NCBI RefSeq assembly: GCF_014203155.1
Contig: NZ_JACHIK010000022.1
Location: 1-63,945 of the forward strand
Direction of reading: 5' to 3'
DNA: 63,945 bases
DNA from: Shinella fusca
GTDB taxonomy: Bacteria > Pseudomonadota > Alphaproteobacteria > Rhizobiales > Rhizobiaceae
Part shown: positions 1 to 8,885 of the stretch, piece after piece
Position numbering within the stretch: position 1 is the first letter of the stretch
Layout of the letters: every line of letters starts with the position of its first letter
Translations under genes and position numbers: made by a program
Notes under the pieces: generated by a model
What the model saw: only the letters and a program-made list of their open reading frames with translations
The model's database searches: none
Told to the model about the DNA's origin: nothing

Positions 1-153
1 GCTCGCAATGGTCGCAACCATTCGAAAGCTCATGACAATCCTCAATGCAATCGCCCGATCACAGGCAGCCCTCTCTCAATGACTCCACGGTTGCTCGACC
101 CGAGGATCCATCGCCCCCGAGGCAGGCCACGGCCGGAGCCGCGGCCCCGCCCA
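1..153. other. Left edge, no gene supported
   Basis: A short stretch with part of a GGATCC-type repeat (about 98-115, CGACCCGAGGATCCA). No coding sequence or promoter could be assigned. Confidence 0.4.
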
Positions 154-867
154 TCAGCCCCCGAAACCGAACAGGTTGCCGAAGAAATCGACGCCGCGGT
201 CGTTGTAGCTGACAGCGCCCTGCCTGTTGCCGGGACCGACGACGATGACCTTGGTGCCGACGCCGGCGCGGGCGTAGAGATGCTCCACGTCGTGGTTCAT
301 CATGCGGATGCAGCCGGACGACAGGTTGAGGCCGATCGACCAGGGCTGGTTCGTGCCATGGATGCGGAAGGCCGTGTCGTGGCCGCCCTTGTTGTAGAGA
401 TAGAGCGCGCGCGCGCCGAGCGGATTGTCCTCGCCGCCGGGCTGGAAGGTCGGCAGGATATGGCCCTTCTTGGCCTCGCGGCGGCGCATTTCGGCCGGCG
501 GCGTCCAGCCGGGCCATTCGGCCTTGCGGCCGACCTTCACCACGCCCGACCAGCCGAAGCCCTCGCGCCCGACGCCGATGCCGTAGCGCGTCGCCCGGTT
601 CTTGCCCTCGACGAAGTAGAGGAACTTGTTGTTGGTATCGACGATGATCGTACCCGGCGCCTGGTCGGTGACGAAGCGCACCTTGGTGCGCTTGAACTTG
701 GCCGCGACCTGCTTCTTGCTCAGCGGCTGGGCGACGAGCGTCACGGCCGGGGCGGTCTCGATCCGCTCGCCCTGCCGCGCGGCGGGAAAGGCGTTCGCCG
801 ACGTCGCCGGCAAGGTCCCGGTGACGGCGACGGCCGCCGCCAGCAGGATCGGTGCGTATTTCCGCAT
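154..867 (-). CDS. L,D-transpeptidase (YkuD family), exported
   Basis: Predicted periplasmic L,D-transpeptidase of 237 aa. Enzymes of this family cross-link peptidoglycan stem peptides or attach proteins to them. A signal peptide is visible at residues 1-26 (MRKYAPILLAAAVAV, then an ANA-type cleavage site). The YkuD catalytic domain covers about residues 70-212 and carries the diagnostic HGTN (170-173) and SSGCIRM (183-189) blocks, with the nucleophile at Cys186. The ATG at 867 was chosen because a GAGAGGG ribosome site precedes it and the signal peptide starts there; an open frame further upstream has neither. A second gene of the same family lies about 200 bp upstream in the same direction, so these are neighbouring paralogues, but a terminator-like hairpin between them argues against one transcript. 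Its exact cross-link type cannot be told from sequence. Confidence 0.93.
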   Translation of the reverse strand: MRKYAPILLAAAVAVTGTLPATSANAFPAARQGERIETAPAVTLVAQPLSKKQVAAKFKRTKVRFVTDQAPGTIIVDTNNKFLYFVEGKNRATRYGIGVGREGFGWSGVVKVGRKAEWPGWTPPAEMRRREAKKGHILPTFQPGGEDNPLGARALYLYNKGGHDTAFRIHGTNQPWSIGLNLSSGCIRMMNHDVEHLYARAGVGTKVIVVGPGNRQGAVSYNDRGVDFFGNLFGFGG

Positions 868-1005
868 TGGTATATCCCTCTCACTTCCTGAATGTGGCGA
901 GGCTAGCCAAGTTTTGACCGATTTCAAGTCGCCTCGCGCAATCGATGACGCGCACGGGCGGGGTTTTCTTCGGAACGTTGCTTGCAAAAGCGCTGTAAAA
1001 CGCAA

Positions 1006-1037
1006 CCGTCCCCCCGCAGGCGGACTGCGGGGGACGG
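1006..1037 (-). terminator. Rho-independent terminator after the second L,D-transpeptidase gene
   Basis: Read on the minus strand, the stem CCGTCCCCCGCAG pairs with CTGCGGGGGGACGG around a short loop. A GTTGCGTTTT stretch follows. It lies 36 bp after the stop of the 1073-1813 gene. Confidence 0.7.
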
Positions 1038-1072
1038 CCGCTATACCAGGCTGTGCGCAGTGCTTTGCGGCC

Positions 1073-1813
1073 TCAGATCACGATGACCCTCGTGCCGACA
1101 TTCACGCGGTCGTAAAGGTCGATGACATCCTCGTTGCGCATGCGGATGCAGCCGGAGGAAACGGCATAGCCGATCGTCCATGGCGCATTGGTGCCGTGGA
1201 TGCGGTAGAGCGTCGAGCCGAGATACATGGCGCGCGAGCCGAGCGGGTTGGCCGGCCCGCCGTCCATGGAGGCGGGCAGGTAGTGGCCTCTGGCGGCCTC
1301 GCGCTCGATCATCTCCTTCGGCGGCGTCCAGGTCGGCCATTCGGCCTTGCGGGTGATCTTGTGCGTGCCGGCCCACTCGAAGCCCGGCTTGCCGACGCCC
1401 ACGCCGTAGCGCCGCGCCTTGCCGTCGCCGAGGACGAGGTAGAGGAAACGGTTGTTGGTGTCGATGACGATCGTGCCCGCCTTGTACTGGCTGTCATAGG
1501 CGACGGTCTGCGGCAGGTACATGGGATCGAACTTCGAGCGCACGGCGGTGCGTGCCTGGCCCGTCGCCGAGACCTGCTCGACGCGCGCCACGCCGTCGCG
1601 GCGGATGACGCGGCGCTGGACCGCCTGCTGGCGCTGGATGACGCGCCGGGTGGCGACGGCCGGCTGCACGCCTTCGCCGGTGAGCTGCATCACCCAGGGG
1701 GCGGTGAGGTCGGGGCTGACGATGACGGGCGGGCGGCTCATGTACCGGTCGCCCGCATGGGCAAGGCCGGGGGCGGCAAGAAGGGCCGCGGCAAGGAGAA
1801 TGCGTATCGACAT
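1073..1813 (-). CDS. L,D-transpeptidase (YkuD family), exported
   Basis: A 246-aa exported L,D-transpeptidase paralogous to its downstream neighbour. A signal peptide spans residues 1-20, ending in AHA. A linker of about 80 residues with Arg/Gln-rich stretches precedes the YkuD domain (about 113-246). The HGTN motif is at 206-209 and SSGCIRM at 219-225, so Cys222 is the probable nucleophile. The catalytic halves of the two proteins share KAEWP.WTPP and other blocks, which indicates a tandem duplication. Rhizobiaceae typically encode many such enzymes and make extensive 3-3 cross-links during polar growth; that role here is inferred. Confidence 0.93.
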   Translation of the reverse strand: MSIRILLAAALLAAPGLAHAGDRYMSRPPVIVSPDLTAPWVMQLTGEGVQPAVATRRVIQRQQAVQRRVIRRDGVARVEQVSATGQARTAVRSKFDPMYLPQTVAYDSQYKAGTIVIDTNNRFLYLVLGDGKARRYGVGVGKPGFEWAGTHKITRKAEWPTWTPPKEMIEREAARGHYLPASMDGGPANPLGSRAMYLGSTLYRIHGTNAPWTIGYAVSSGCIRMRNEDVIDLYDRVNVGTRVIVI

Positions 1814-2034
1814 CGGACGTACTCGCTACTGATCGTCGCCGGGAATGCGCCGCGAAAAAATTGGAAGACGGCGCTGGTTCGCCTCGAATGCTTGCACCCT
1901 TCGATGAAGCGAAAGGTAAACGCCGGTTCATTCGATATGTGCGATGCGGATAAACCTTCGGGTAGGGTTATTGCCCGCTTTCCAAATGTGGTTGACGAGT
2001 GGTAAAGCGGAACAAACGGGAAACGGAGGCGGCA

Positions 2035-2664
2035 ATGACGGAACGGGGACTTCTGCAGGGCACGGACGGAAACATGCGCTGCGCCTGGCACGGCAATCTG
2101 GACGACTACCGCCGCTACCATGACGAGGAATGGGGCTATCCCGTCACCAGCGACCATCGGCTCTTCGAGAAGATCTGCCTCGAAGGCTTCCAGTCGGGCC
2201 TTTCCTGGCTCACCATCCTGAGGAAGCGGGAAGCCTTCCGCGCCGCCTTCGCCGGCTTCGATTTCGACAGGGTGGCGGCCTTCGGCGACGAAGATATCGC
2301 CCGCTGCCTTGCCGATGCCGGCATCGTGCGCCACCGCGGCAAGATCGTCTCGACCGTCAACAACGCCCGCCGCGCGCAGGCGCTGCGCGACGAGTTCGGC
2401 TCGCTCGCCCGCTATTTCTGGAGCTTCGAGCCGAAGCCGGAGGAGCGGCCCGCCCGCGTCGACTGGGAGACCATCGCCGCCAATCCCACGACGCCCACCT
2501 CCGTGCGCCTGTCGAAGGACCTGAAGAAGCGCGGCTGGACCTTCGTCGGGCCCACAACCGTCTACGCCTTCATGCAGGCGATGGGCCTCGTCAACGACCA
2601 TGTGGAGGGCTGCTTCTGCCGGCAGGCCGTCGAAGAGCGGCGCAAGGGGTTCGAACGGCCATAA
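2035..2664 (+). CDS. tag: DNA-3-methyladenine glycosylase I
   Basis: Base-excision repair glycosylase of 209 aa that removes 3-methyladenine from alkylated DNA. The family signature is present: RCAW near the N-terminus, YHDEEWG, the helix-hairpin-helix region around EGFQSGLSWLTIL, and the C-terminal NDHVEGCFCR. In characterised Tag proteins the Cys and His residues of RCAW, YHDEEWG and HVEGC bind a structural zinc, and all are present here. The ATG at 2035 has a GGAGG site seven bases upstream, whereas an upstream in-frame GTG (1999) has none. The gene stands alone between divergent and unrelated neighbours. Length matches the family. Confidence 0.95.
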   Translation: MTERGLLQGTDGNMRCAWHGNLDDYRRYHDEEWGYPVTSDHRLFEKICLEGFQSGLSWLTILRKREAFRAAFAGFDFDRVAAFGDEDIARCLADAGIVRHRGKIVSTVNNARRAQALRDEFGSLARYFWSFEPKPEERPARVDWETIAANPTTPTSVRLSKDLKKRGWTFVGPTTVYAFMQAMGLVNDHVEGCFCRQAVEERRKGFERP

Positions 2665-2818
2665 TTTGCGTCTTGTCAGGTAAATAAGGGTTTGTTTTTC
2701 AAGCGAATCATGTAGCCTAAGGTTGAGCGGCAAATTCATGTAATGCGAGTTTCGGGGTCAGCGTGCGCTTTGGCGCGCGTGCCGCTTTGTGCTGAATGAT
2801 TTGGCATGTGGGGGAAAC

Positions 2819-3034
2819 ATGGCGCCAAACGCATCTGCAACCGTCGATATGCGTCTCGAACGCTGGGCCTGCGGCAAGGCCGAGGAAATCATGCTGCGCG
2901 AGGGCTTCCGCCTGATCCGCTCCGCCCGCAGCGGCACCCAATCCGAAATCCGCGAGACGAGCCTCTTGATGGCCCGCGCCATCGCCGCCTCGCTGCTCGA
3001 GGCCTCGTCTGCCCACCATACGCCGGCGGAGTAG
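2819..3034 (+). CDS. Small hypothetical protein
   Basis: A 71-aa protein of unknown function. The start at 2819 follows a strong GGGGGA site; an earlier in-frame ATG at 2789 lacks one. The product is mainly helical in appearance (RLERWACGKAEEIMLREGF...), has no signal peptide, membrane segment or recognised motif, and reads with the same codon bias as its neighbours. It is preceded by an AT-richer stretch (about 2670-2750) that probably holds its promoter. Protein-level conservation was not testable here. Confidence 0.6.
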   Translation: MAPNASATVDMRLERWACGKAEEIMLREGFRLIRSARSGTQSEIRETSLLMARAIAASLLEASSAHHTPAE

Positions 3035-3048
3035 GGGCGTCACAGTTG

Positions 3049-3089
3049 TGCCGTGGGGCGTGGATCCCCGGGTCAAGCCCCACGGCACG
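3049..3089. repeat. Palindromic intergenic repeat (GGATCC...GGGTCAAGCCC type)
   Basis: An imperfect palindrome in which GTGCCGTGGGGC pairs with GCCCCACGGCAC around GGATCCCCGGGTCAA. The core GGATCCnCGGGTCAAGCCC recurs near 19394-19472 and 61468-61650, so this is one copy of a dispersed repeat. Confidence 0.7.
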
Positions 3090-3097
3090 CCGCCCGA

Positions 3098-3127
3098 TAA
3101 AAAGAGGCCCGCCGTCCGGCAGGCCCC
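3098..3127 (-). terminator. Terminator of the DUF305 gene
   Basis: On the minus strand, a GC-rich stem (GGGGCCTGCC paired with GGCGGGCCTC) is followed directly by TTTTT. It begins eight bases after the DUF305 stop codon. Confidence 0.8.
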
Positions 3128-3134
3128 TCCGCCA

Positions 3135-3515
3135 TCACCTGGCGTTCGTCTCCAGCCATTCCTTCATCATGGCGATCTCGCCCTCCTGCGCGGTGACGAT
3201 GTCCTTCGCCAGCTTGCGGATGGCCGGGTCCTTGCCGTGTTCGAGCTCGACCTTGGCCATGTCGATGGCGCCCTGGTGGTGGGCGATCATGCCGCGGACG
3301 AAATCCACGTCGGCATTGCCGGTGAACTCGATCTCCATGCCTTCGTGCATCCTGGCATTCGCGGCGAGAAAAGCCTTGGTCGAGGCACTCTGGTCGTCTG
3401 TGGAGGTTCCCATCTCCATGCCCTGATGGGCGGTGTTGCCGGCGTTTTCGGCGGCGGCGGGAAGGGCGAAGGCGAGCGCGAGGGCCGCGCCGAGAAGCAT
3501 GTTCTTTGCGTTCAT
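3135..3515 (-). CDS. DUF305 family exported protein
   Basis: A 126-aa exported protein with a signal peptide (residues 1-22, cleavage after AAA). It carries a DUF305 (ferritin-like helical) domain with the diagnostic FVRGMIAHHQGAIDMAK block. Family members are often found beside copper resistance genes, and the His/Met-rich helices suggest metal contact. The gene lies 68 bp downstream of another small, His/Met-rich exported protein on the same strand, with a terminator after it, so the two are probably cotranscribed. No copper pump or oxidase is adjacent, and the function remains unproven. Confidence 0.88.
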   Translation of the reverse strand: MNAKNMLLGAALALAFALPAAAENAGNTAHQGMEMGTSTDDQSASTKAFLAANARMHEGMEIEFTGNADVDFVRGMIAHHQGAIDMAKVELEHGKDPAIRKLAKDIVTAQEGEIAMMKEWLETNAR

Positions 3516-3583
3516 TGTCGTTTCCAGTTCTGAAAATACGGGTTGTCGGCCGGGCGCGGGGTGCCCGGATGGTCACGCGCTTT

Positions 3584-3904
3584 TCAGGACCGGGGAGGGG
3601 GATCGAGCGGGAAGGGGCCGAGGCCAGCAAGCCGCGGCGTTGCCGCCGGGACGCGGCCCGAAATGTCGAGGCGGCGGTAAAGCGGCGCCGGCCGCTCGGC
3701 CTCGATGGCGAAACAGGCCGAGCACGCGACCGGATGGGCGGCCGCCTTGCCCTTGTGCCCGGTCGCCGCGCCGTCGTCGCCGGCCATCGGGTGCATCGCA
3801 TGCATGCCGGCCTTCGAGGCGGCATGGAGCGTCGCCGCGACCACCGGCACCCAGCCGGAGACCATGGCGCCCAGGATGGCGAGGACGAAGAGGACCTGTC
3901 TCAT
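3584..3904 (-). CDS. Small His/Met-rich exported protein, possibly copper-linked
   Basis: A 106-aa protein with a hydrophobic N-terminal signal or anchor (MRQVLFVLAILGAMVSG, residues 1-17). It is followed by a His/Met-rich stretch (HAASKAGMHAMHP), a HPVACSACF cysteine pair at about 62-69, and a Pro-rich tail ending in PPPRS. The overall plan recalls DUF2946-like small proteins found near metal genes, but the match is by look only. It lies directly upstream of the DUF305 gene in the same direction, which supports a shared role in periplasmic metal handling. The ribosome site is weak, so the start is less certain. Confidence 0.6.
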   Translation of the reverse strand: MRQVLFVLAILGAMVSGWVPVVAATLHAASKAGMHAMHPMAGDDGAATGHKGKAAAHPVACSACFAIEAERPAPLYRRLDISGRVPAATPRLAGLGPFPLDPPPRS

Positions 3905-3947
3905 GCAGGCAGAGATAGGGGCTGCCTTCGCAAAAGAAAAGGACCGC

Positions 3948-4388
3948 TCAGTTCACCATGCCGTGACGGCCGGACGCGGTTTCGAGACAGAGGCGGGCGA
4001 TGGCGAAGGTGCCGAAAAGCACGCCGCCCGCCATGCCCTCCAGGTCCGACCGGCCGAAGCAGAAGACGGGGCGGTAGAGCCCGGGGCCGGGGCGGATCGC
4101 GGTGGCGAAGCTGAAGGTGGTGGAAACGGTCGACGCCTCCTCCAGCGCCAGCAGCACCTTCTGCCAGTCGGCCGGCTCGTAGAACTGGATGAGGTCCATG
4201 ATGCCGCAGCGCGTGCCGGAAAGATCGTGCAGGGCCGCGGTCTCCGGGCCGAGATGCACGAGCCCCGTCGCAAGCTCCGCCCGCCATTCCTCGCAGACGA
4301 AGGCCGTCTCCAGCTCGTCGGCGTCGATGCCGATGAGATCGGCCACGGAGGCGGGGCGCGGGGAGAGCATGATCGGTTTCGATGCCAT
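3948..4388 (-). CDS. PAS-like single-domain protein (paralogue of 14156-14602)
   Basis: A 146-aa soluble protein built from one PAS-like domain and little else. A clear paralogue lies at 14156-14602: both contain G(I/L)(M/L)(D/N)LI..YEPAD near the centre and PVFC(F/V)G toward the end, with a similar spacing of about 45 residues. It has no kinase, cyclase or DNA-binding output domain. The ATG at 4388 (MASKPIML) is the likely start; upstream in-frame sequence to 4520 looks like non-coding read-through. The gene is divergent from an XRE-type regulator that starts 225 bp away. It may be a small sensor or partner protein; the ligand is unknown. Confidence 0.75.
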   Translation of the reverse strand: MASKPIMLSPRPASVADLIGIDADELETAFVCEEWRAELATGLVHLGPETAALHDLSGTRCGIMDLIQFYEPADWQKVLLALEEASTVSTTFSFATAIRPGPGLYRPVFCFGRSDLEGMAGGVLFGTFAIARLCLETASGRHGMVN

Positions 4389-4612
4389 TCGATCGGTCCG
4401 GAAGGTGGCGGCGCCCAGGAACGCCCGGCCATGTCGGCAGGGGACCCGGAGCGGTTTGCCGCCGCCCGCTGGGCAAAACGCCTTGCCAAACGGACGGGAT
4501 GGACGTTTACCTTTTCTCAAGGGTAACCGACATCGCCCGCCGCCGGAAGCGGGGCAACTGGTCGTTTACTCGACTGGACGGCGCGTTTTCCAAAAATTCC
4601 CCGAAGGGTTGA

Positions 4613-5248
4613 ATGCCCGATTTCGTTCTCCATACCGGCCACGACCTGGTCGATCAGTTGCAGGCCTATCGCCGCAAGACGGGGCTGACGCAGGACGATA
4701 TCGCCTGGAAGCTCGGCTTCTCCGCCACCACCGTCTCGCGCTGGGAGCGCGGCATCGCCGTGCCGGACCTGCGGGCGACCGGCGCCATCGTCGATTTCCT
4801 GCGCCGGGCCGATGCGCAGACCGAGCGGCGCCTGCTCGCCTCGATCCTCGCCTCGCGGGAAAGCCGCAATCTCTGGGAGGGCCGCGACATCCGCTACCTC
4901 GGCGGCTCGCAGCAGGAATACCGCGAGAGCCCGCAAATGCGCGCCGTGGTGGGCACCAGCATCCGCCGCTATCTCACCGGCCATTACCGCGCCTGCGTCG
5001 AGGACCGGGCGCTGGTCGCAAGCCTTTATGCCCGCGAGATCGCCGGCATCGAGATCTATGGCGGCCCGGCGCTCTCGGTGACGTCCATCCCGGAAGGCTA
5101 CGTGCAGTTGAAGCGCCTTTCCTTCCAGTCGGAGATGCGCGGCATCATCCGGGGCGACACCCATTCGACCCTCATTCCGAAGGCGCAGGCGCCCACCGCC
5201 TCTGCCGTCATCGTGCATAGCTGGGATACGCTCTCGCGCCGTCCGTGA
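4613..5248 (+). CDS. XRE-family transcriptional regulator with a C-terminal sensor-like domain
   Basis: A 211-aa DNA-binding regulator. The helix-turn-helix of the XRE/Cro type lies at about residues 11-66 (LTQDDIAWKLGFSATTVSRW). A helical linker follows (about 67-100). The C-terminal half (about 105-211) is an alpha/beta domain with no motif I can name, possibly PAS-like. The ATG at 4613 follows a GAAGGG site. It is transcribed away from the PAS-like gene at 3948-4388, so autoregulation or control of that neighbour is plausible but unproven. Confidence 0.82.
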   Translation: MPDFVLHTGHDLVDQLQAYRRKTGLTQDDIAWKLGFSATTVSRWERGIAVPDLRATGAIVDFLRRADAQTERRLLASILASRESRNLWEGRDIRYLGGSQQEYRESPQMRAVVGTSIRRYLTGHYRACVEDRALVASLYAREIAGIEIYGGPALSVTSIPEGYVQLKRLSFQSEMRGIIRGDTHSTLIPKAQAPTASAVIVHSWDTLSRRP

Positions 5249-5332
5249 CCGGCGGGCTTTTGCGCCCTTGCCGCTGCCCGCCCAATCCGCTAGGGAAACC
5301 GGCAACGGAAATACGGAATTTCGGGTATCCCG

Positions 5333-6847
5333 ATGAGCGAAAAGCAGAAAAAACCGCAGAAGCTGAAAGCCCGCCTGCCGCGCGGCTTCGTCGACCGGGA
5401 CGCCGCGGATATCCGCGCCGTGAACGAGATGACCGCGAAGATCCGCGCGGTCTACGAGCATTACGGCTTCGATCCGGTGGAAACGCCGCTCTTCGAATAT
5501 ACCGACGCGCTCGGCAAGTTCCTGCCCGATGCCGACCGGCCGAACGAGGGCGTCTTCTCGCTGCAGGACGACGACGACCAGTGGATGTCGCTCCGCTACG
5601 ACCTGACGGCGCCGCTCGCCCGCCATGTCGCGGAGAACTTCAACGAGATCCAGCTTCCCTACCGCACCTATCGCGCCGGCTACGTCTTCCGCAACGAGAA
5701 GCCGGGCCCGGGCCGCTTCCGCCAGTTCATGCAGTTCGACGCCGATACGGTCGGCGCGGCGGGCGTGCAGGCGGATGCCGAGATGTGCATGATGATGGCC
5801 GACACGATGGAAGCCCTCGGCATCGCCCGCGGCGACTACGTCATCCGCGTCAACAACCGCAAGGTCCTCGACGGCGTGCTGGAGGCGATCGGCCTCGGCG
5901 GCGACGACAAGGCAGGCGCCCGCCTCACCGTGCTGCGCGCCATCGACAAGCTCGACAAGTTCGGCCCCGAGGGTGTCAGGCTCCTGCTCGGTGCGGGCCG
6001 CAAGGACGAATCCGGCGACTTCACCAAGGGCGCGGGCCTCAATGAAGAGCAGATCGGCAAGGTGCTCTTCTTCGTCGGCATCAGGGATTATTTCGAGAGC
6101 GCCGCCGACCTCGCCAGGCTGGTCGAAGGCACGGCGAGGGGCGGCGAGGGCGTCGACGAGCTGAACCAGATCGGCCATCTCGTCACGTCGGCCGGCTACG
6201 GGCCGGACCGCATCAAGATCGACCCCTCCGTCGTGCGCGGCCTCGAATATTACACCGGCCCGGTCTTCGAGGCCGAGCTGCAGTTCGCCGTCACCAACGA
6301 GAAGGGCGAGAAGGTCGTCTTCGGCTCGGTCGGCGGCGGCGGGCGGTATGACGGGCTCGTCTCGCGCTTCATGGGCCAGCCGGTGCCGGCCACGGGCTTT
6401 TCCATCGGCGTCTCGCGCCTGATGACGGCGCTGAAGAACCTCGGCAAGCTCGGGCAGGAGGAGGTCGTCGCCCCCGTGCTCGTCACCGTCATGGACGGCG
6501 ATATCGAGAGCATGGGCCGCTACCAGCGCTTCACGCAGGAGCTGCGCGCCGCCGGCATCCGCGCCGAGATGTACCAGGGCAACTGGAAGAAATTCGGCAA
6601 CCAGCTCAAATATGCCGACCGCCGCGGCGCCCCCGTCGCCATCATCCAGGGCGGCGACGAGCGGGCCGAAGGCCTCGTGCAGATCAAGGACCTCATCGAG
6701 GGCAAGCGCCTTTCCGGCGAGATCGAGGACAACGCCTCCTGGCGCGAGGCCCGCGTGGCACAGGTCTCCGTGCCGGAGGCCGAGCTCGTCGCCAGGGTTC
6801 GCGAGATCCTCGACGCGCAGGCCGAAGACCGGGCGCGGGCTGGCTGA
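5333..6847 (+). CDS. hisS: Histidyl-tRNA synthetase
   Basis: Class II aminoacyl-tRNA synthetase of 504 aa that charges tRNA-His. Motif 2 is seen in [20 protein letters not shown], the histidine-binding block in [12 protein letters not shown], and motif 3 in [13 protein letters not shown]...[10 protein letters not shown]-terminal anticodon-binding domain (about 405-504) contains [16 protein letters not shown]. It is followed by hisZ and hisG in the same direction. The gap between hisS and hisZ is filled by a long palindromic repeat, so polarity or processing between the genes is possible. The insert between motif 2 and the histidine block is longer than in E. coli HisS, as is usual for the alphaproteobacterial form. 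Confidence 0.97.
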   Translation: MSEKQKKPQKLKARLPRGFVDRDAADIRAVNEMTAKIRAVYEHYGFDPVETPLFEYTDALGKFLPDADRPNEGVFSLQDDDDQWMSLRYDLTAPLARHVAENFNEIQLPYRTYRAGYVFRNEKPGPGRFRQFMQFDADTVGAAGVQADAEMCMMMADTMEALGIARGDYVIRVNNRKVLDGVLEAIGLGGDDKAGARLTVLRAIDKLDKFGPEGVRLLLGAGRKDESGDFTKGAGLNEEQIGKVLFFVGIRDYFESAADLARLVEGTARGGEGVDELNQIGHLVTSAGYGPDRIKIDPSVVRGLEYYTGPVFEAELQFAVTNEKGEKVVFGSVGGGGRYDGLVSRFMGQPVPATGFSIGVSRLMTALKNLGKLGQEEVVAPVLVTVMDGDIESMGRYQRFTQELRAAGIRAEMYQGNWKKFGNQLKYADRRGAPVAIIQGGDERAEGLVQIKDLIEGKRLSGEIEDNASWREARVAQVSVPEAELVARVREILDAQAEDRARAG

Positions 6848-6874
6848 CGGCAATGATGATCGCTTTGCCGGAAC

Positions 6875-7030
6875 ACCCCCCTCTGCCCTGCCGGGCATCT
6901 CCCCCACAAGGGGGGAGATCGGCAGGAAGCGAGAACCGCGCTCGGCGCGCGGCGTTGGAGACGGGCGAGACAGCGCGGCAATTCGATCTCCCCCCTTGTG
7001 GGGGAGATGCCCGGCAGGGCAGAGGGGGGT
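6875..7030. repeat. RIME-like long palindromic repeat, copy A (hisS-hisZ gap)
   Basis: Inverted arms of about 45 bp (left: CCCCCTCTGCCCTGCCGGGC..., then CTCCCCCACAAGGGGGGAG; right: the mirror of these) flank about 65 bp of centre. The same arms occur at 8886, 27733, 45490 and 53883. The right arm ends 11 bases before the hisZ start codon and provides the only purine-rich ribosome site visible for it. Confidence 0.93.
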
Positions 7031-7040
7031 ACTTCACGCC

Positions 7041-8174
7041 ATGCCCCTGAGCAACCTCCCCGCCTTCGCCCCCGATCTCGTCGCCGATCTCGAACGCCTC
7101 GGCACCGAGCGCGTCGACACGCCGGTCATCCAGCCGGCCGAGCCCTTCCTCGACATGGCGGGCGAGGACCTTCGCCGGCGCATCTTCCTGACGGAGAGCG
7201 AGACGGGCAAGAGCCTGTGCCTGCGCCCGGAATTCACCATTCCCGTCTGCCTGCGCCATATCGAGACGGCGATGGGCACACCGCGGCGTTATGCCTATCT
7301 CGGCGAGGTCTTCCGCCAGCGCCGCGAGGGCGCCAACGAATTCTACCAGGCCGGCATCGAGGATCTGGGCGAGACCGACGTCGCCCGCGCCGATGCGCGC
7401 GCCGTGCGCGATGCCATGACCGTGCTGGAGAACCGCCTGCCGGGCGTGACGCTCTCCGTCGTCCTCGGCGACCAGTCGGTCTTCGAGGCGGTGGTGGCGG
7501 CCTGCGGCCTGCCGGCCGGCTGGCAGAAGCGGCTGGTCCATGCCTTCGGCAACCAGGCACAGCTCCAGAGGCTGATGGCCGACCTTTCCAGCCCCGCGCC
7601 CGCCGGCGTCTTCGGCCCCGAGGTCGAGCGCCTCGCCATCCTCGGCAAGCTCGACGACGAGGCGGCGCTGATCGCCCATATCGACGAGACGATGGAGGCG
7701 ACCGGCTATTCCACCAATGCCAGCCGCAGCCCGGCCGACATCGCCCGGCGCCTGCGCGAGAAGATGGAGCTCGCCAACACGCGGCTCGACGCCCGCACGC
7801 TGGCGCTGCTCAGGGAATTCCTCGCGCTGGAACTCTCCCTTGCCGAGGCCCCCGCCGCGCTCGCCGCCTTCGCGGACAAGGCCGGCCTTGCGCTCGGCGA
7901 GGCGCTTGCCCGCTTCGAGCGGCGCGTTTCGGCGCTGCGCGAAGCCGGCGCCGATCCGGCGCGCATCGCCTACCGCGCCGCCTTCGGCCGCCCGCTCGAC
8001 TACTATACCGGCCTCGTCTTCGAGATCGCGCCGGCCGGCTCGGCGCTGGTGCTGGCCGGCGGCGGGCGCTACGACCGGCTCCTGACGCTGCTCGGCGCGA
8101 GGGAGCGCATCCCGGCGGTCGGCTTCTCGCTCTGGCTCGACCGTATCCAGAGCCTGACGGAGGCCGCGGCATGA
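7041..8174 (+). CDS. hisZ: ATP phosphoribosyltransferase regulatory subunit
   Basis: A 377-aa catalytically inactive histidyl-tRNA synthetase paralogue that forms a complex with short-form HisG and is needed for histidine biosynthesis step 1. It keeps the class II fold markers ([26 protein letters not shown], and [13 protein letters not shown] near the end) but lacks the anticodon-binding C-terminal domain of HisS, as expected for HisZ. The ATG at 7041 begins the family homology. Its stop overlaps the hisG start (ATGA), which implies translational coupling with its partner subunit. The only visible Shine-Dalgarno sequence (GAGGGGGG, 7022-7029) is inside the arm of repeat copy A. Confidence 0.95.
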   Translation: MPLSNLPAFAPDLVADLERLGTERVDTPVIQPAEPFLDMAGEDLRRRIFLTESETGKSLCLRPEFTIPVCLRHIETAMGTPRRYAYLGEVFRQRREGANEFYQAGIEDLGETDVARADARAVRDAMTVLENRLPGVTLSVVLGDQSVFEAVVAACGLPAGWQKRLVHAFGNQAQLQRLMADLSSPAPAGVFGPEVERLAILGKLDDEAALIAHIDETMEATGYSTNASRSPADIARRLREKMELANTRLDARTLALLREFLALELSLAEAPAALAAFADKAGLALGEALARFERRVSALREAGADPARIAYRAAFGRPLDYYTGLVFEIAPAGSALVLAGGGRYDRLLTLLGARERIPAVGFSLWLDRIQSLTEAAA

Positions 8175-8866
8175 CGATCACCATCGGCCTTCCCTCCAAG
8201 GGGCGCATGAAGGAAGACAGTTCCGCCGTGCTTGCCCGCGCCGGCTTCACCGTCACGGCAGTCGGCAACGACCGTTCCTATCGCGGCCGCGTCGAGGGGC
8301 GCGACGACATCGAGATCGCCTTCCTCTCCGCCTCGGAAATCTCCCGCGAGATCGCGGCCGGCACCGTCGATTTCGGCGTGACGGGCGAGGACCTCGTGCG
8401 CGAGGGGCTGGCGGAGGCCGACGCCCGCGTCGAATTCAGTGCCCGCCTCGGCTTCGGCCATGCGGACGTCGTCGTCGCAGCGCCGGAAATCTGGCTCGAC
8501 GTCGACACCATGGCCGACCTCGGCGACGTCGCAGCCGATTTCCGCGCGCGCCACGGCCGCAGGCTGACCATCGCCACGAAATACTGGCGGCTGACCCAGC
8601 AGTTCTTCTCCGGCAACCACGGCATCCAGCTCTACCGCATCGTCGAAAGCCTCGGGGCCACGGAAGGCGCGCCGGCCTCCGGTTCCGCCGACATCATCGT
8701 CGATATCACCTCGACCGGCTCGACCCTCGTCGCCAACCACCTGAAAATCCTCGCCGACGGCGTGATCCTGAAATCCGAAGCCTGCCTCGTGCGCGCCCGC
8801 AAGCCGGAGCATGAGGGGGATGCGGTGGTGGCGGAAATCGTGGAGCGGGTGCGCGGGGTGGTTTGA
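8171..8866 (+). CDS. hisG: ATP phosphoribosyltransferase, short-form catalytic subunit
   Basis: A 231-aa short-form HisG that condenses ATP and PRPP, the committed step of histidine synthesis. Visible marks are the N-terminal GLPSKGRM, the [11 protein letters not shown] segment, and the PRPP-binding region [13 protein letters not shown]. It lacks the C-terminal regulatory domain of long-form HisG, which is why a HisZ partner is needed. It overlaps hisZ by four bases. A RIME-like repeat starts 20 bp after the stop. Confidence 0.97.
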   Translation: MTITIGLPSKGRMKEDSSAVLARAGFTVTAVGNDRSYRGRVEGRDDIEIAFLSASEISREIAAGTVDFGVTGEDLVREGLAEADARVEFSARLGFGHADVVVAAPEIWLDVDTMADLGDVAADFRARHGRRLTIATKYWRLTQQFFSGNHGIQLYRIVESLGATEGAPASGSADIIVDITSTGSTLVANHLKILADGVILKSEACLVRARKPEHEGDAVVAEIVERVRGVV

Positions 8867-8885
8867 GGAGCCAGTGCCGCGTGGC

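Noticed and set aside
4517..6907. A 796-aa minus-strand frame
   Set aside because: Antisense to the XRE regulator and hisS, both well supported.
6875..7030. CRISPR array or phage attachment site
   Set aside because: The repeats are dispersed palindromes with one pair of arms each, not regular direct repeats with spacers, and no cas or integrase gene is present.
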